From Flavobacterium sp. ENC (GTDB taxonomy: Bacteria > Bacteroidota > Bacteroidia > Flavobacteriales > Flavobacteriaceae): DNA of 64,000 nucleotides. The stretch is taken from the NCBI RefSeq assembly GCF_020991415.1, contig NZ_JAJMOY010000001.1, positions 62,001 through 126,000 of the forward strand, read 5' to 3'. Shown one piece after another: positions 16,298-24,349 of this stretch (position 1 is the first letter of the stretch; every line of letters starts with the position of its first letter). The notes under the pieces are model-generated. The model had not been told where the DNA came from and did no database searches. It saw only the letters and a list, made by a program, of their open reading frames with translations. The position numbers were made by a program, and so were the translations under genes.

Positions 16298-16420
16298 TTT
16301 AAGAAAAGGCCTAATGTGCTGTTGCGGTCATTAGGCCTTTTCTTAAATGCTGTCGGGCTATCCGTGCTACTTCGGTAGCTTTCTCCTATCCCTCACGCGA
16401 ACGGTCATCAAAGGCCTTAA
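16298..16420. repeat. Long inverted repeat followed by a TTCG-loop hairpin element
   Basis: Two perfect 19-bp arms (TTTAAGAAAAGGCCTAATG at 16298-16316, complement at 16329-16347) enclose a 12-base loop. The next bases hold GCTAC-TTCG-GTAGC, a stable tetraloop hairpin at about 16367-16380, in a more GC-rich stretch with TCTCCTATCCCTCACGC. This looks like a structured RNA or the end of a dispersed element. An open frame over it has no coding support. Confidence 0.6.
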
Positions 16421-16497
16421 ATTAATTCGATGTTTATTAGCCTTTTTAAAATATAAGTATACATTTGGATTCACAAAACAAACCCTAAATCCAAATT

Positions 16498-17071
16498 ATG
16501 AAAATTCGCTTTATTTTAATGATGTTACTAATGCTTCCTATTCTTGCTTCTGCACAATTTAACAACCACCAAATGCAAATGCAACAAGTTAGGACTATGC
16601 ATCAGCAAATGAACAACCAGAATCAAAAATGGGCAAGTGAGCGCAGAGCATCAGACCAGCAATGGCAAATGAGAAGCATGATGTCTCAGCACACCAATAA
16701 AATTCAGACTGCAGAAAATAAATTAGCCAAAGAAGAAAAAAAATAAAAAGAAACTGGAAGAAAAAACGCAGAAATTAAGTGCTGATTTAAAAACAAACCA
16801 GGAAGAATTAGCCAATCTTAAAAGCGAATCAGAGAAAAATAACAATCCCGATCTTCAAAAGAATATTGAAAAATCTGAAAAAAAGACGGTCAGGTCTCAA
16901 GAGAAATTAGATAAATCTAAAACAAAACTAGAAGCGAGTTCTAAAAAAGTGGAAGATTTCAAAAAACAAGTAGAAACATCTAAGTCAGAAAAAGCAGAAC
17001 TGGAAAAAAAACAAGCGGCCGAAAAGAAAGCAAAAGAAGAAGAGAAAGAGAAAAAAGAAGCCAAAAATTAA
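16498..17071 (+). pseudogene. Secreted coiled-coil protein interrupted by a frameshift at an A8 tract
   Basis: The reading frame opens with a signal peptide (LMMLLMLPILASAQ) and a Gln/Met-rich stretch, and stops at 16744-16746 after 82 codons. Removing one A from the run of eight A at 16736-16743 joins it to a second frame, open to TAA at 17069-17071. That frame encodes a Lys/Glu-rich coiled coil (KLEEKTQKLSADLKTNQEEL onward, ending KEKKEAKN). The joined product would be 190 aa. Causes could be a mutation, phase variation, slippage at the A tract or a sequencing error. The intact form would be a periplasmic or surface coiled-coil protein of unknown role. Confidence 0.65.
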
Positions 17072-17186
17072 TCTCACCTACACAACAACATAATAAACCT
17101 TTGCCAAAAACTGAAATAAATTTAGTTTGAAGGCGAAGGTTTTTCTTTTTCAAAAGCTTGCCTTATATTTACTGGAAATACTTTTC

Positions 17187-18263
17187 ATGAAGCGACTTAT
17201 TCTTTTATATATAATTCTTTTTATAAACTGTTCGTTATTCGCACAAAAAAATGATGCCTGGATTTCATTTTGGGATAAAGACACTACACATATTGGTTTT
17301 AAAGATAAAAACGGCAACATCAAAATAGAACCTAAATTTACAGGTATGACGATTGCTAATCAATTCGAAAACATCATTGCTGTAAGCGAAGAAAATGAAA
17401 CATGGAAAAGCTATTATTTAACCAAAACCGGAAAAATTGTTGGCCGGGACAGCTTATACATTTTTGACAATGGCCCTGATTGTGAAAATGAAGGTTTTAT
17501 CCGTTTTAGAGATCCTAAAACAGATAAAACGGGTTTCTTTAATGGTGACGGAAAAATTGCAATTCCACCCGACTATAGTGATGTAACCAAATTAAAAAAC
17601 GGAATGTTCATCGCATTAAAAGATGCTAAAAAAGAAATAGATGGAGAACATTTTTTCTGGTCTGGAGGAAAAGAATTCCTAATTGATAGTAACAATAAAA
17701 TTTTAATTGAAAATTTCGGATACAATAGTGAACTGGACTTTTATTCTGTAGAAAAATCTAAAGATCCGGATAAAGATCCGATAAGAGAAAATTTTCGCGG
17801 CGTTGATGGCGAATATTATTCATTTGTCAACTTTGATAAGGAGTTCAAATTGTGGCTGAAAAACATTTTACTTTCTGATTTATCCAGAGAGAATTTACTA
17901 AAACATTCATTTTCCACTATAACCTACTGGAAAGAGCCGAATGGCTGGATAAAGCAGTCGAACACTACATTTATTGATGAAAATTATAAATTTATAAAAC
18001 TTAAACTTCAGGAACTTACCTCCTCAGATTGTGACTACTTTGTTTCAACTGATGGCTTAAATAAGTTTATTTTCAAAACAAGCGAATTCGAAACTTATTT
18101 TAATAATTGCAATGAACCTAAAGACTGGATATATCCGGTGAAAAATATCGTAATCTCCCCAAAGAAGAAAACAGATTCAGGGCAAGATCATTTTGAGTTT
18201 TTAAGAACCGAAAAAGGCTATAAGTTAATTAGTGTTTCATTAAGAGACAGGACGCTGAAATAA
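17187..18263 (+). CDS. Secreted WG-repeat-like protein
   Basis: 358 aa from the ATG at 17187, chosen because it gives a clean signal peptide (LILLYIILFINCSLFAQ); a further upstream TTG would add 20 residues before it. Two WG-type units are visible near the N-terminus, GFKDKNGNIKIEPKFTG and GFFNGDGKIAIPPDYSDV. The remaining 200 residues are Lys- and aromatic-rich without a known domain. WG repeats form beta-rich surface or periplasmic proteins of unclear role. Probably monocistronic. Confidence 0.75.
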   Translation: MKRLILLYIILFINCSLFAQKNDAWISFWDKDTTHIGFKDKNGNIKIEPKFTGMTIANQFENIIAVSEENETWKSYYLTKTGKIVGRDSLYIFDNGPDCENEGFIRFRDPKTDKTGFFNGDGKIAIPPDYSDVTKLKNGMFIALKDAKKEIDGEHFFWSGGKEFLIDSNNKILIENFGYNSELDFYSVEKSKDPDKDPIRENFRGVDGEYYSFVNFDKEFKLWLKNILLSDLSRENLLKHSFSTITYWKEPNGWIKQSNTTFIDENYKFIKLKLQELTSSDCDYFVSTDGLNKFIFKTSEFETYFNNCNEPKDWIYPVKNIVISPKKKTDSGQDHFEFLRTEKGYKLISVSLRDRTLK

Positions 18264-18303
18264 TTAAAACCCTTGACAAAACTTAGATGATTCGTTGGTA
18301 AAT

Positions 18304-18339
18304 TGTTTCAGGTTTCAGGTTTTGCTGAAACCTGAAACA
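18304..18339. repeat. 15-bp perfect inverted repeat upstream of the Ada-like gene
   Basis: TGTTTCAGGTTTCAG and its exact complement flank the loop GTTTTG. Each arm itself contains a direct repeat of TTTCAGG. No T run follows in either direction, so a simple intrinsic terminator is doubtful. It lies 87 bp before the AraC-MGMT gene. Confidence 0.65.
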
Positions 18340-18425
18340 GAAAAACCAAACATCAAACTTCAGCAAGTTTCGGATTTTATACCTGCAAAAACCAGTCGAT
18401 ATTTGTACTATAAAATGGAACAAAA

Positions 18426-19271
18426 ATGAATACACAGGAAAATATCAATTACAATCGTATTGCAGATGCCATCGATTATATCAAAGCTAATTTTCGCGAC
18501 CAGCCTAATCTTGATGCCGTTGCCGAAAAAGTACACTTAAGCCCTTTTCACTTTCAGCGTTTGTTTACAGAATGGGCAGGGACAAGTCCGAAGAAATTTT
18601 TGCAATACATCAGTGTCGAACATGCCAAGAAAATCCTAAAGGAAAACAATCAGGCGACTTTGTCTGACACCGCCTATGAAACAGGACTTTCCGGAACCAG
18701 TCGTTTACATGATTTATTTGTAAACATCGAAGGAATGACACCGGCTGAATATAAAAATGGCGGCAAAAACCTTTTTATCAATTATAGCTTTGCCGAAAGT
18801 CCGTTTGGGAATATCATTGTAGCTTCAACAGAAAAAGGAGTTTGTTTTATGGCTTTCGCCGAAAGTGAAGCAATCGGGTTTGAAGATTTAAAACATAAAT
18901 TTCCAAACGCCACATTTTCCAGAAAACTTGATTTAGCACAACAAAATGCCCTGTTTATTTTTCAAAATGACTGGAGTAAATTGTCTGAAATAAAACTGCA
19001 TTTAAAAGGAACCGATTTTCAGTTGAAAGTCTGGGAAACATTGCTTAAGATCCCAATGGGACAGCTTTCTACGTACGGTACCATTGCACAGCAAATCGAA
19101 AAACCAAATGCTTCAAGAGCAGTCGGAACTGCTATTGGCAGCAATCCGGTAGCCTTTTTAATCCCCTGTCATCGCGTTATTCAATCTTCAGGCACCTTTG
19201 GCGGTTATATGTGGGGAAATACGCGAAAAACGGCTATTATTGGTTGGGAAGGCGCGCAAATTAATTTGTAA
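18426..19271 (+). CDS. Ada-like AraC HTH / methylated-DNA--protein-cysteine methyltransferase
   Basis: 281 aa. Residues about 10-110 form an AraC double helix-turn-helix (NLDAVAEKVHLSPFHFQRLF, LSDTAYETGLSGTSRLHDLF). Residues about 115-280 are an O6-alkylguanine methyltransferase with the active site IPCHRVIQSSGTFGGYMWG. It repairs O6-methylguanine by a suicide reaction and likely doubles as regulator. The N-terminal zinc phosphotriester-repair domain of E. coli Ada is absent here. A stand-alone domain resembling it lies 2.2 kb downstream, and AlkB follows. It opens a same-strand run of repair-related genes. Confidence 0.92.
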   Translation: MNTQENINYNRIADAIDYIKANFRDQPNLDAVAEKVHLSPFHFQRLFTEWAGTSPKKFLQYISVEHAKKILKENNQATLSDTAYETGLSGTSRLHDLFVNIEGMTPAEYKNGGKNLFINYSFAESPFGNIIVASTEKGVCFMAFAESEAIGFEDLKHKFPNATFSRKLDLAQQNALFIFQNDWSKLSEIKLHLKGTDFQLKVWETLLKIPMGQLSTYGTIAQQIEKPNASRAVGTAIGSNPVAFLIPCHRVIQSSGTFGGYMWGNTRKTAIIGWEGAQINL

Positions 19272-19344
19272 CAGAGCAAGAAACAGATTTTATCTTCGTG
19301 CTTTCAAAGCTAATTTTGTTTCATCAATAACAAAAAGTATAGAG

Positions 19345-20067
19345 ATGAAAACATTTATTTTAATTCATGGCTCGTGGCATAGCGCATGGAATTGGCACAG
19401 AGTAATTCCGGTTTTAGAAAGCAGAGGACATAAAGCAATTGCCATAGATCTGCCGGGAATGGGAAGAGACAAAACACCGATTCAAGAGGTTACATTAAAA
19501 ACTGCAGTAGATAAAATTTGCAATTTAATTGATACCTTAGAGGAAAAAGTAATTCTTGTAGGACACAGCAAAAATGGAATTATGATTTCGCAAGCTGCAG
19601 AATATCGGTCTGAAAAAATAGAAAAACTAATTTATCTGGCTGCTTATTTAATTCCGGACGGCAAAACGCAAAGCGAATATTCGGCTCAGGATGCAAATGG
19701 TGTATTAAAACCTTATGTAACGCGCTACCCAGAGTTAAATGCGCATACTTTACAACCGGAAATATACAAAGAGGGCCTTTATCATGATTGTGATAATTCC
19801 ATAACGCAGCTGGCAAAATTATTATTAAGCCATGAACCTGTCGCCTCAGGGATTACGCCTTTAGCATTATCGGAAGAAAAATACGGCAGTGTTCCTCGAT
19901 TTTACATAGAATGTACCGAAGATAAAGCTGTAACACCTTTTATTCAAAGAAAAATGTACACAGAAACTATTTGCGAAAAAGTGTACAGTATTCCTACCAG
20001 TCATTCTCCTTTTTTTAGTCAACCGGAAGAACTGTCTGCCCTCTTATGTGAAATAGCAACATTCTAA
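19345..20067 (+). CDS. Alpha/beta hydrolase
   Basis: 240 aa from the ATG at 19345, where the fold begins (MKTFILIHGSWHSAWNW). The oxyanion region is HGSWHS, the nucleophile elbow GHSKNG, the probable acid lies in CTEDKAVTP, and the base is His in TSHSPFFSQP. This is close to the small esterase/hydroxynitrile-lyase-like group. The substrate is unknown. The next gene starts 2 bp after its stop, so it is cotranscribed with the 2OG oxygenase. Confidence 0.9.
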   Translation: MKTFILIHGSWHSAWNWHRVIPVLESRGHKAIAIDLPGMGRDKTPIQEVTLKTAVDKICNLIDTLEEKVILVGHSKNGIMISQAAEYRSEKIEKLIYLAAYLIPDGKTQSEYSAQDANGVLKPYVTRYPELNAHTLQPEIYKEGLYHDCDNSITQLAKLLLSHEPVASGITPLALSEEKYGSVPRFYIECTEDKAVTPFIQRKMYTETICEKVYSIPTSHSPFFSQPEELSALLCEIATF

Positions 20068-20069
20068 AA

Positions 20070-20783
20070 ATGCAAAATATACAATCTAAAATTGCTTCCC
20101 TTAATTGGGACAGCATCACCGAATCTATGCACGAAAATGGGTTCGCCATTATTCCGAATGTACTTGATAACGAACAATGTGAAGATTTAAAATTCGATTA
20201 TGATAATCCTAATTTATATCGAAAAACGGTTATAATGGAGCGTTATCGTTTCGGTTTGGGCGAATACAAATATTTTAATTATCCGCTGCCTGATTTAATT
20301 CAGACCATTCGGACTACTATGTATCCCAAACTTACGCCAATTGCTAATGCGTGGATGAAAGCACTGAATATTGACACTTTTTTTCCTGAAACACACGAAA
20401 AATTGCTCGAACAATGTCACGCCAATAATCAGTTAAAGGCAACCGTTTTACTATTAAAATACGGCAAAACTGGTTTTAATACGCTCCATCAGGATTTATA
20501 CGGTGCTATTTATTTTCCGATTCAAATTGTTATTTTCCTAAATGAACCTGACGAAGATTTTACGGGTGGCGAATTTGTATTAACACAACAAACGCCCAGA
20601 GCACAATCTAAAGCAATTGTGCTAAAACCTAAAAAAGGAGCTGTTTTGGTTTTTACGACAAATTTCCGTCCTGTAAAAGGTACGAAAGGCTATTATCGTG
20701 TGAATATGAGGCATGGTGTGAGCGAAATCCATAGTGGTGAGCGGCATACGTTGGGAATTATTTTTCATGACGCGTTGTCTTGA
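20070..20783 (+). CDS. 2OG-Fe(II) dioxygenase family protein
   Basis: 237 aa. The iron facial triad is visible as HQDLYG (His and Asp) and a C-terminal RHGVSEIHSGERHTLGIIFHD containing the distal His and the Arg that holds 2-oxoglutarate. It starts with a nucleic acid-repair-like N-terminus (NGFAIIPNVLDNEQC). It belongs to the group of prokaryotic oxygenases often encoded with Ada-type genes, so repair or detoxification of alkylation damage is inferred from context. Two bp after the hydrolase. The 106-bp repeat array begins 8 bp downstream of the stop. Confidence 0.88.
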   Translation: MQNIQSKIASLNWDSITESMHENGFAIIPNVLDNEQCEDLKFDYDNPNLYRKTVIMERYRFGLGEYKYFNYPLPDLIQTIRTTMYPKLTPIANAWMKALNIDTFFPETHEKLLEQCHANNQLKATVLLLKYGKTGFNTLHQDLYGAIYFPIQIVIFLNEPDEDFTGGEFVLTQQTPRAQSKAIVLKPKKGAVLVFTTNFRPVKGTKGYYRVNMRHGVSEIHSGERHTLGIIFHDALS

Positions 20784-20790
20784 TTTTAAG

Positions 20791-21427
20791 GTGCAGAGAG
20801 GCAGAGTTACAAAGGTGCAGAGGTTTCCCATCGTCGACAATCTTTGCGAAAGACGCACTGCTGTGCGCCTCTACGATAAAAAACGTTATAACACAGGTTC
20901 AGAGAGGCAGAGTTACAAAGGTGCAGAGGTTTCCCATCGTCGACAATCTTTGCGAAAAGACGCACTGCTGTGCGTCTCTACGATAAAAAACGTTATGACA
21001 CAGGTTCAGAGAGGCAGCGTTACAAAGGTGCAGAGGTTTCCCATTGTCGACAATCTTTGCGAAAAGACGCACTGCTGTGCGCCTCTACGATAAAAAACGT
21101 TATAACACAGGTGCAGAGAGGCAGAGTTACAAAGATGCAGAGGTTTCCCATTGTCGACAATCTTTGCGAAAAGACGCACTGCTGTGCGACTCTACGATAA
21201 AAAACTTTATAACACAGGTTCAGAGAGGCAGAGTTACAAAGGTGCAGAGGTTTCCCATCGTCGACAATCTTTGCGAAAGACGCACTGCTGTGCGCCTCTA
21301 CGATAAAAAACGTTATAACACAGGTGCAGAGAGGTAGAGTTACAAGGTGCAGAGGTTTCCCATCGTCGACAATCTTTGCGAAAGACGCACTGCTGTGCGC
21401 CTCTACGATAAAAAACGTTATAACACA
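20791..21427. repeat. Tandem array of six 106/107-bp units
   Basis: Unit starts: 20791, 20897, 21004, 21111, 21218 and 21324, the last about 104 bp long. Units share GTGCAGAGAGGCAGAGTTAC, CCCATCGTCGACAATCTTTG, a hairpin GACGCAC-TGCT-GTGCG(C/T)C, and a tail GATAAAAAACGTTATAACAC. Differences are a few substitutions and one A inserted or lost. Unit length is not a multiple of three and all frames shift along the array, so it is not coding. The region between oxygenase and Ada-like gene (20784-21506) holds only this array plus 80 bp of leader. Confidence 0.92.
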
Positions 21428-21506
21428 TATGCTCAGAAGTCCAAAGCTTTCAACATTCCAAAACCTCTGAACCTTTGCTACTTTGAACCTTTTCAACTTA
21501 AAAAAA

Positions 21507-21752
21507 ATGATTGAACATGCTAAAATTACTGATTTCCAATTGCGAATTAAAATCAAAAATGCCGAGATTTGCCTTGGTGGAAACCAAAAGCTAAAAATTT
21601 ACGGGACACTGAAATGTGCTTCCGGCAAAAGAATGAAACGTGAAAACCGGGTTTTCTTTTGTTCTCAAGAAGAAGCCGAAAAAAATGGTTTCAGACCTTG
21701 CGGACATTGCATGAAAACCGAATATCAAAAATGGAAAAATGGACTTATTTAA
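21507..21752 (+). CDS. Stand-alone Ada N-terminal (metal-binding) domain-like protein
   Basis: 81 aa from the ATG at 21507, after an A-rich leader. It matches the Ada zinc-domain pattern: KIYGTLKCASGKRMKRENRV, then FFCSQEEAEKNGFRPCGHC. The PCGHC pair aligns with Cys69/Cys72 of E. coli Ada and KREN with its conserved block. Only one cysteine (LKCAS) stands where Ada has CRPSC. The phosphotriester acceptor chemistry may therefore be altered. Its last 14 bp overlap the start of alkB, so the two are coupled. Confidence 0.8.
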   Translation: MIEHAKITDFQLRIKIKNAEICLGGNQKLKIYGTLKCASGKRMKRENRVFFCSQEEAEKNGFRPCGHCMKTEYQKWKNGLI

Positions 21753-22347
21753 TCCTGAAATAAACGAAAATACCAATTTGCTACCCAAAGACGGAACCGT
21801 AAATTATTACGGAAAACTGTTTGGGCGAGAAAAAGCCAATTCCTATCGGGATTCTTTATTAAACACGATAGAATGGAAAAATGATGAAGCGATTATCTTT
21901 GGAAAATTAATCTTAACTAAGAGAAAAGTAGCCTGGTACGGCGATCAGGAATTTGAATACACGTATTCTAAAACCACAAAAAAAGCCCTGCCGTGGACCA
22001 ATGAATTGCTCACGCTTAAAGCCGCAATTGAAGAAAAAACAGGCGAAACATTTAATTCCTGTCTGCTTAATTTATACCATAGCGGCGATGAAGGCATGGC
22101 ATGGCACAGTGATGCTGAAAAGGATTTAAAAAAAAACGGAGCTATTGCTTCCCTAAGTTTTGGCGCTGAACGCAAATTTGCTTTCAAACATAAAGAAACC
22201 AAGGAAGTCGTTTCTCTAATTCTCGAACACGGCAGTTTACTGGTTATGAAAGACACCACGCAAACGCATTGGCTGCATCGTTTACCACCAACTAAAACAA
22301 CTTTAAAACCACGGGTAAACCTTACTTTCAGAACTATTGTTGTATAA
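21739..22347 (+). CDS. alkB: AlkB-family 2OG-dependent DNA repair dioxygenase
   Basis: 202 aa. It shows the AlkB core: LNLYHSGDEGMAWHSDAEKD with the iron ligands His and Asp, SLSFGAERKFAFKHK, the distal ligand in THWLHRLP, and the 2-oxoglutarate-binding RVNLTFR. It removes methyl groups from 1-methyladenine and 3-methylcytosine by oxidation. It lies close to the AraC-MGMT gene and is coupled to the Ada-like zinc protein. A tail-to-tail neighbour follows on the minus strand. Confidence 0.95.
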   Translation: MDLFNPEINENTNLLPKDGTVNYYGKLFGREKANSYRDSLLNTIEWKNDEAIIFGKLILTKRKVAWYGDQEFEYTYSKTTKKALPWTNELLTLKAAIEEKTGETFNSCLLNLYHSGDEGMAWHSDAEKDLKKNGAIASLSFGAERKFAFKHKETKEVVSLILEHGSLLVMKDTTQTHWLHRLPPTKTTLKPRVNLTFRTIVV

Positions 22348-22384
22348 AAACGAAGTAAATCTTAATTGGTAAATAGTCCGGAAG

Positions 22385-22705
22385 TTATTTTTTACCGAAT
22401 GCTGCCGTATTGTAGGACAGTAATAATGCATCCTGAAACATTTCAACCGGAACTTTGGCTAAATCTACAAATGTCCAGCCTTGTTTGCCCCATTTGTTCG
22501 GAATCGGATAAAAAATCATTTCGTGCGATGCACAAAATACAGACTGATCGATTTCGTTAAATTTAAAAACACCCCTGTTGTTTTTCTCTTCAATCGTGGC
22601 AAATATTTTTTTCTTTATCCTGAAGGAAGTTTTTTCAAAATGAGGTTCTTCTGTTGCTTCCGGAAGAGATAAAGCTAGTGTTTTGAATGTTTCAACAGTT
22701 ACCAT
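22385..22705 (-). CDS. MmcQ/YjbR-family DNA-binding protein
   Basis: 106 aa. The full-length YjbR-like fold has LSLPEATEEPHFEKTSFRIK, KKIFATIEEK, and the terminal segment KVPVEMFQDALLLSYNTAAF. Structures of the family are CyaY-like and a DNA-binding role has been suggested, but none is established. It sits downstream of the degenerate NUDIX regulator, 30 bp away on the same strand. Confidence 0.9.
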   Translation of the reverse strand: MVTVETFKTLALSLPEATEEPHFEKTSFRIKKKIFATIEEKNNRGVFKFNEIDQSVFCASHEMIFYPIPNKWGKQGWTFVDLAKVPVEMFQDALLLSYNTAAFGKK

Positions 22706-22735
22706 AATCGCTTCGTTTAAATTAAACTTTTAGCC

Positions 22736-23491
22736 TCACCAGCCCTGATTCAAACCATTTTTAAGGACTTCTTCGTATTTTTCTTTGTCAAACGTATACA
22801 GATTGGGTGCTTTGTGTGCTACGTTACTTTTCTTTTCGTCCAGTTTATTGAGGATTCCGATGTTGGTGATTTTTCGAAGAAAATTTCTTCTGTCCAGTTT
22901 TTTACCTAAAATGGTTTCGTACAGCTTCTGCAATTCCGGAATCGTAAATTTTTCGGGCAACAAATTATATCCGACCGGCATCAGATTAAGTTCAATTCGA
23001 AGGGTATCCAGCGCTTTATCGAGAATTTCTTTATGATCCAGGATCAATTCAGGAACCTCGTTATGATCAATCCATTCTATGATTTCCTGAGTATTTCCCT
23101 TTTGCGGCACAGCCTTTAGAAAATCCACCAAAGCATAATACCCAATGGTAACGAATCGCTGTGTAAACCATTTTCCTGCTTCTTCGGGAATTTTAAAATG
23201 GTCTAATACTGCCTTCCCAAAATGCTGGTCGTTTCGTTTTACCCTTCCAAAAGCAGCAAATTGTCTTAAAAAAATCCCCTGCATTCCCGTTCGTTCGTTT
23301 AGAACAGTAACAGCCGCGGTATCAATATCCAGATGGAGTGGCACGAATCCGCCGGGCAAAGACCATTTATCTTCATATGGGGCTTTAATCAGCAGCACTT
23401 TAAGCTGATTGTCATGAAACCCAAAAATAACACAGTCGATAGAAAGGCCTGGCTGGTAATTTTCGTTATTCAATACTATTCCTTTCAACAT
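22736..23491 (-). CDS. NUDIX-domain transcriptional regulator (NrtR/AraR-like) with degenerate Nudix box
   Basis: 251 aa. Residues 1-150 have the Nudix fold (CVIFGFHDNQLKVLLIKAPY, KWSLPGGFVP), but the catalytic box GX5EX7REUXEEXGU reads GGFVPLHLDIDTAA then VTVLNERTG. The Arg-Glu and first Glu of the pair are lost. Residues about 160-250 form a winged-helix-like region (FTIPELQKLYETIL, DRRNFLRKI). This is the layout of NrtR (NAD) and AraR (arabinose) regulators, which sense ligands without hydrolysing nucleotides. The target is unknown; the large sugar locus nearby is one candidate. Confidence 0.8.
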   Translation of the reverse strand: MLKGIVLNNENYQPGLSIDCVIFGFHDNQLKVLLIKAPYEDKWSLPGGFVPLHLDIDTAAVTVLNERTGMQGIFLRQFAAFGRVKRNDQHFGKAVLDHFKIPEEAGKWFTQRFVTIGYYALVDFLKAVPQKGNTQEIIEWIDHNEVPELILDHKEILDKALDTLRIELNLMPVGYNLLPEKFTIPELQKLYETILGKKLDRRNFLRKITNIGILNKLDEKKSNVAHKAPNLYTFDKEKYEEVLKNGLNQGW

Positions 23492-23797
23492 TCCTTTTTT
23501 ATTAATTCACTATTCGCTCCTTCAAACAAACCTGCAATTTAAGTCATTTTTATAAAAGAAAATATTTTTTTACAAATCACTCTCTTTCAGTACCTATTTT
23601 CTTAAAACAAAAAGTGTGTAAATCACAATTTTTACTTAAAATTAAAATCGAATTGAAAAAAGAATTACATTGCGTCAAAATAACACACATCCTAAATGTT
23701 GTATTATTTTTACTAAAAAAGGAATAGTTTTTACAGATGTAGTTGCGTTTGTATTTTCTTATAAAATTGAAGACTATAAAAAGTTAATGCAAGAGAT
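23492..23797. other. AT-rich divergent intergenic region
   Basis: The 306 bp between the NUDIX regulator and the small 85-aa gene consist of AT-rich text, with poly-A and poly-T runs. I see no palindromic operator, RNA element or further gene. Confidence 0.5.
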
Positions 23798-24055
23798 ATG
23801 ATTACAAGTACGCTAAAAAATTTAAATAAAAAAATTACAACAAAAATCTGGACCTCTTTCGGATTTGTTTCAAAAACATATCTTTTAGAGGCTTCTATAA
23901 AATATAGCGAAGAGCAGGAAAGAATTTTCAATGAGATGATTATTGAAACTGAAGCCAAAGATAAAAAAGCAAAACGTGAAGCTTTTGACAAAGCTCTGTA
24001 TGCTTCTTATAAAGGAATCGGAGTTATGGATTTTGTGCATACTGTCCTGAAATAA
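23798..24055 (+). CDS. Small hypothetical protein, unrecognised
   Basis: 85 aa, highly charged in its C-terminal half (IIETEAKDKKAKREAFDKAL), with no signal peptide or membrane segment. Start context AAGAGATATG gives a plausible ribosome site. It is probably an alpha-helical cytoplasmic protein. Support comes from codon use and length only. It is preceded and followed by AT-rich gaps of about 300 bp. Confidence 0.5.
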   Translation: MITSTLKNLNKKITTKIWTSFGFVSKTYLLEASIKYSEEQERIFNEMIIETEAKDKKAKREAFDKALYASYKGIGVMDFVHTVLK

Positions 24056-24349
24056 TTTTTAAGATTCAATTTTACTATTCCTAAAACAATTCTCCCTTTT
24101 CAGCAAAATCGTTGCCTCAAGATTAAATTATCGCGTTTTTAGCAGTAATGCTCTTTGCAATTTTCTCAATTCTTTCCGTTTTTCTTTAAATTATCGAAGA
24201 AGAAATTTCCTTAAATTCAAATTACAACTTATTTATTGTAAGAAAATAAAACTTATCTCAATAGTTAATTGGGCTCTGTCAGATATTATCAAAATTCTAT
24301 ATTTTTGTTAGATACGAAAAATTTATGTATTCAATAAAAGCCTTACAAT
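24056..24349. other. AT-rich intergenic region
   Basis: 294 bp without a supported gene or RNA. It serves as leader of the transglutaminase-like gene. No clear TAnnTTTG element stands out. Confidence 0.4.

Noticed and set aside
16347..16562. 71-aa open frame over the TTCG hairpin
   Set aside because: It overlaps the signal-peptide gene starting at 16498 and runs through a structured repeat; no coding features.
19198..19344. N-terminal extension of the alpha/beta hydrolase
   Set aside because: The extension overlaps the AraC-MGMT gene and reads as basic nonsense; the fold starts at the ATG at 19345.
20791..21427. CRISPR array
   Set aside because: Units are contiguous 106/107-bp near-identical copies with no variable spacers and no cas genes nearby.
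20734..21556. Overlapping open frames on both strands across the tandem array
   Set aside because: They arise because the repeat unit lacks stops in several frames. Unit length is 106/107 bp, so the frame changes from unit to unit.
23731..23991. 86-aa minus-strand hydrophobic frame
   Set aside because: It overlaps the small plus-strand gene with a plausible ribosome site; neither is certain, but this frame has no start context or neighbours.
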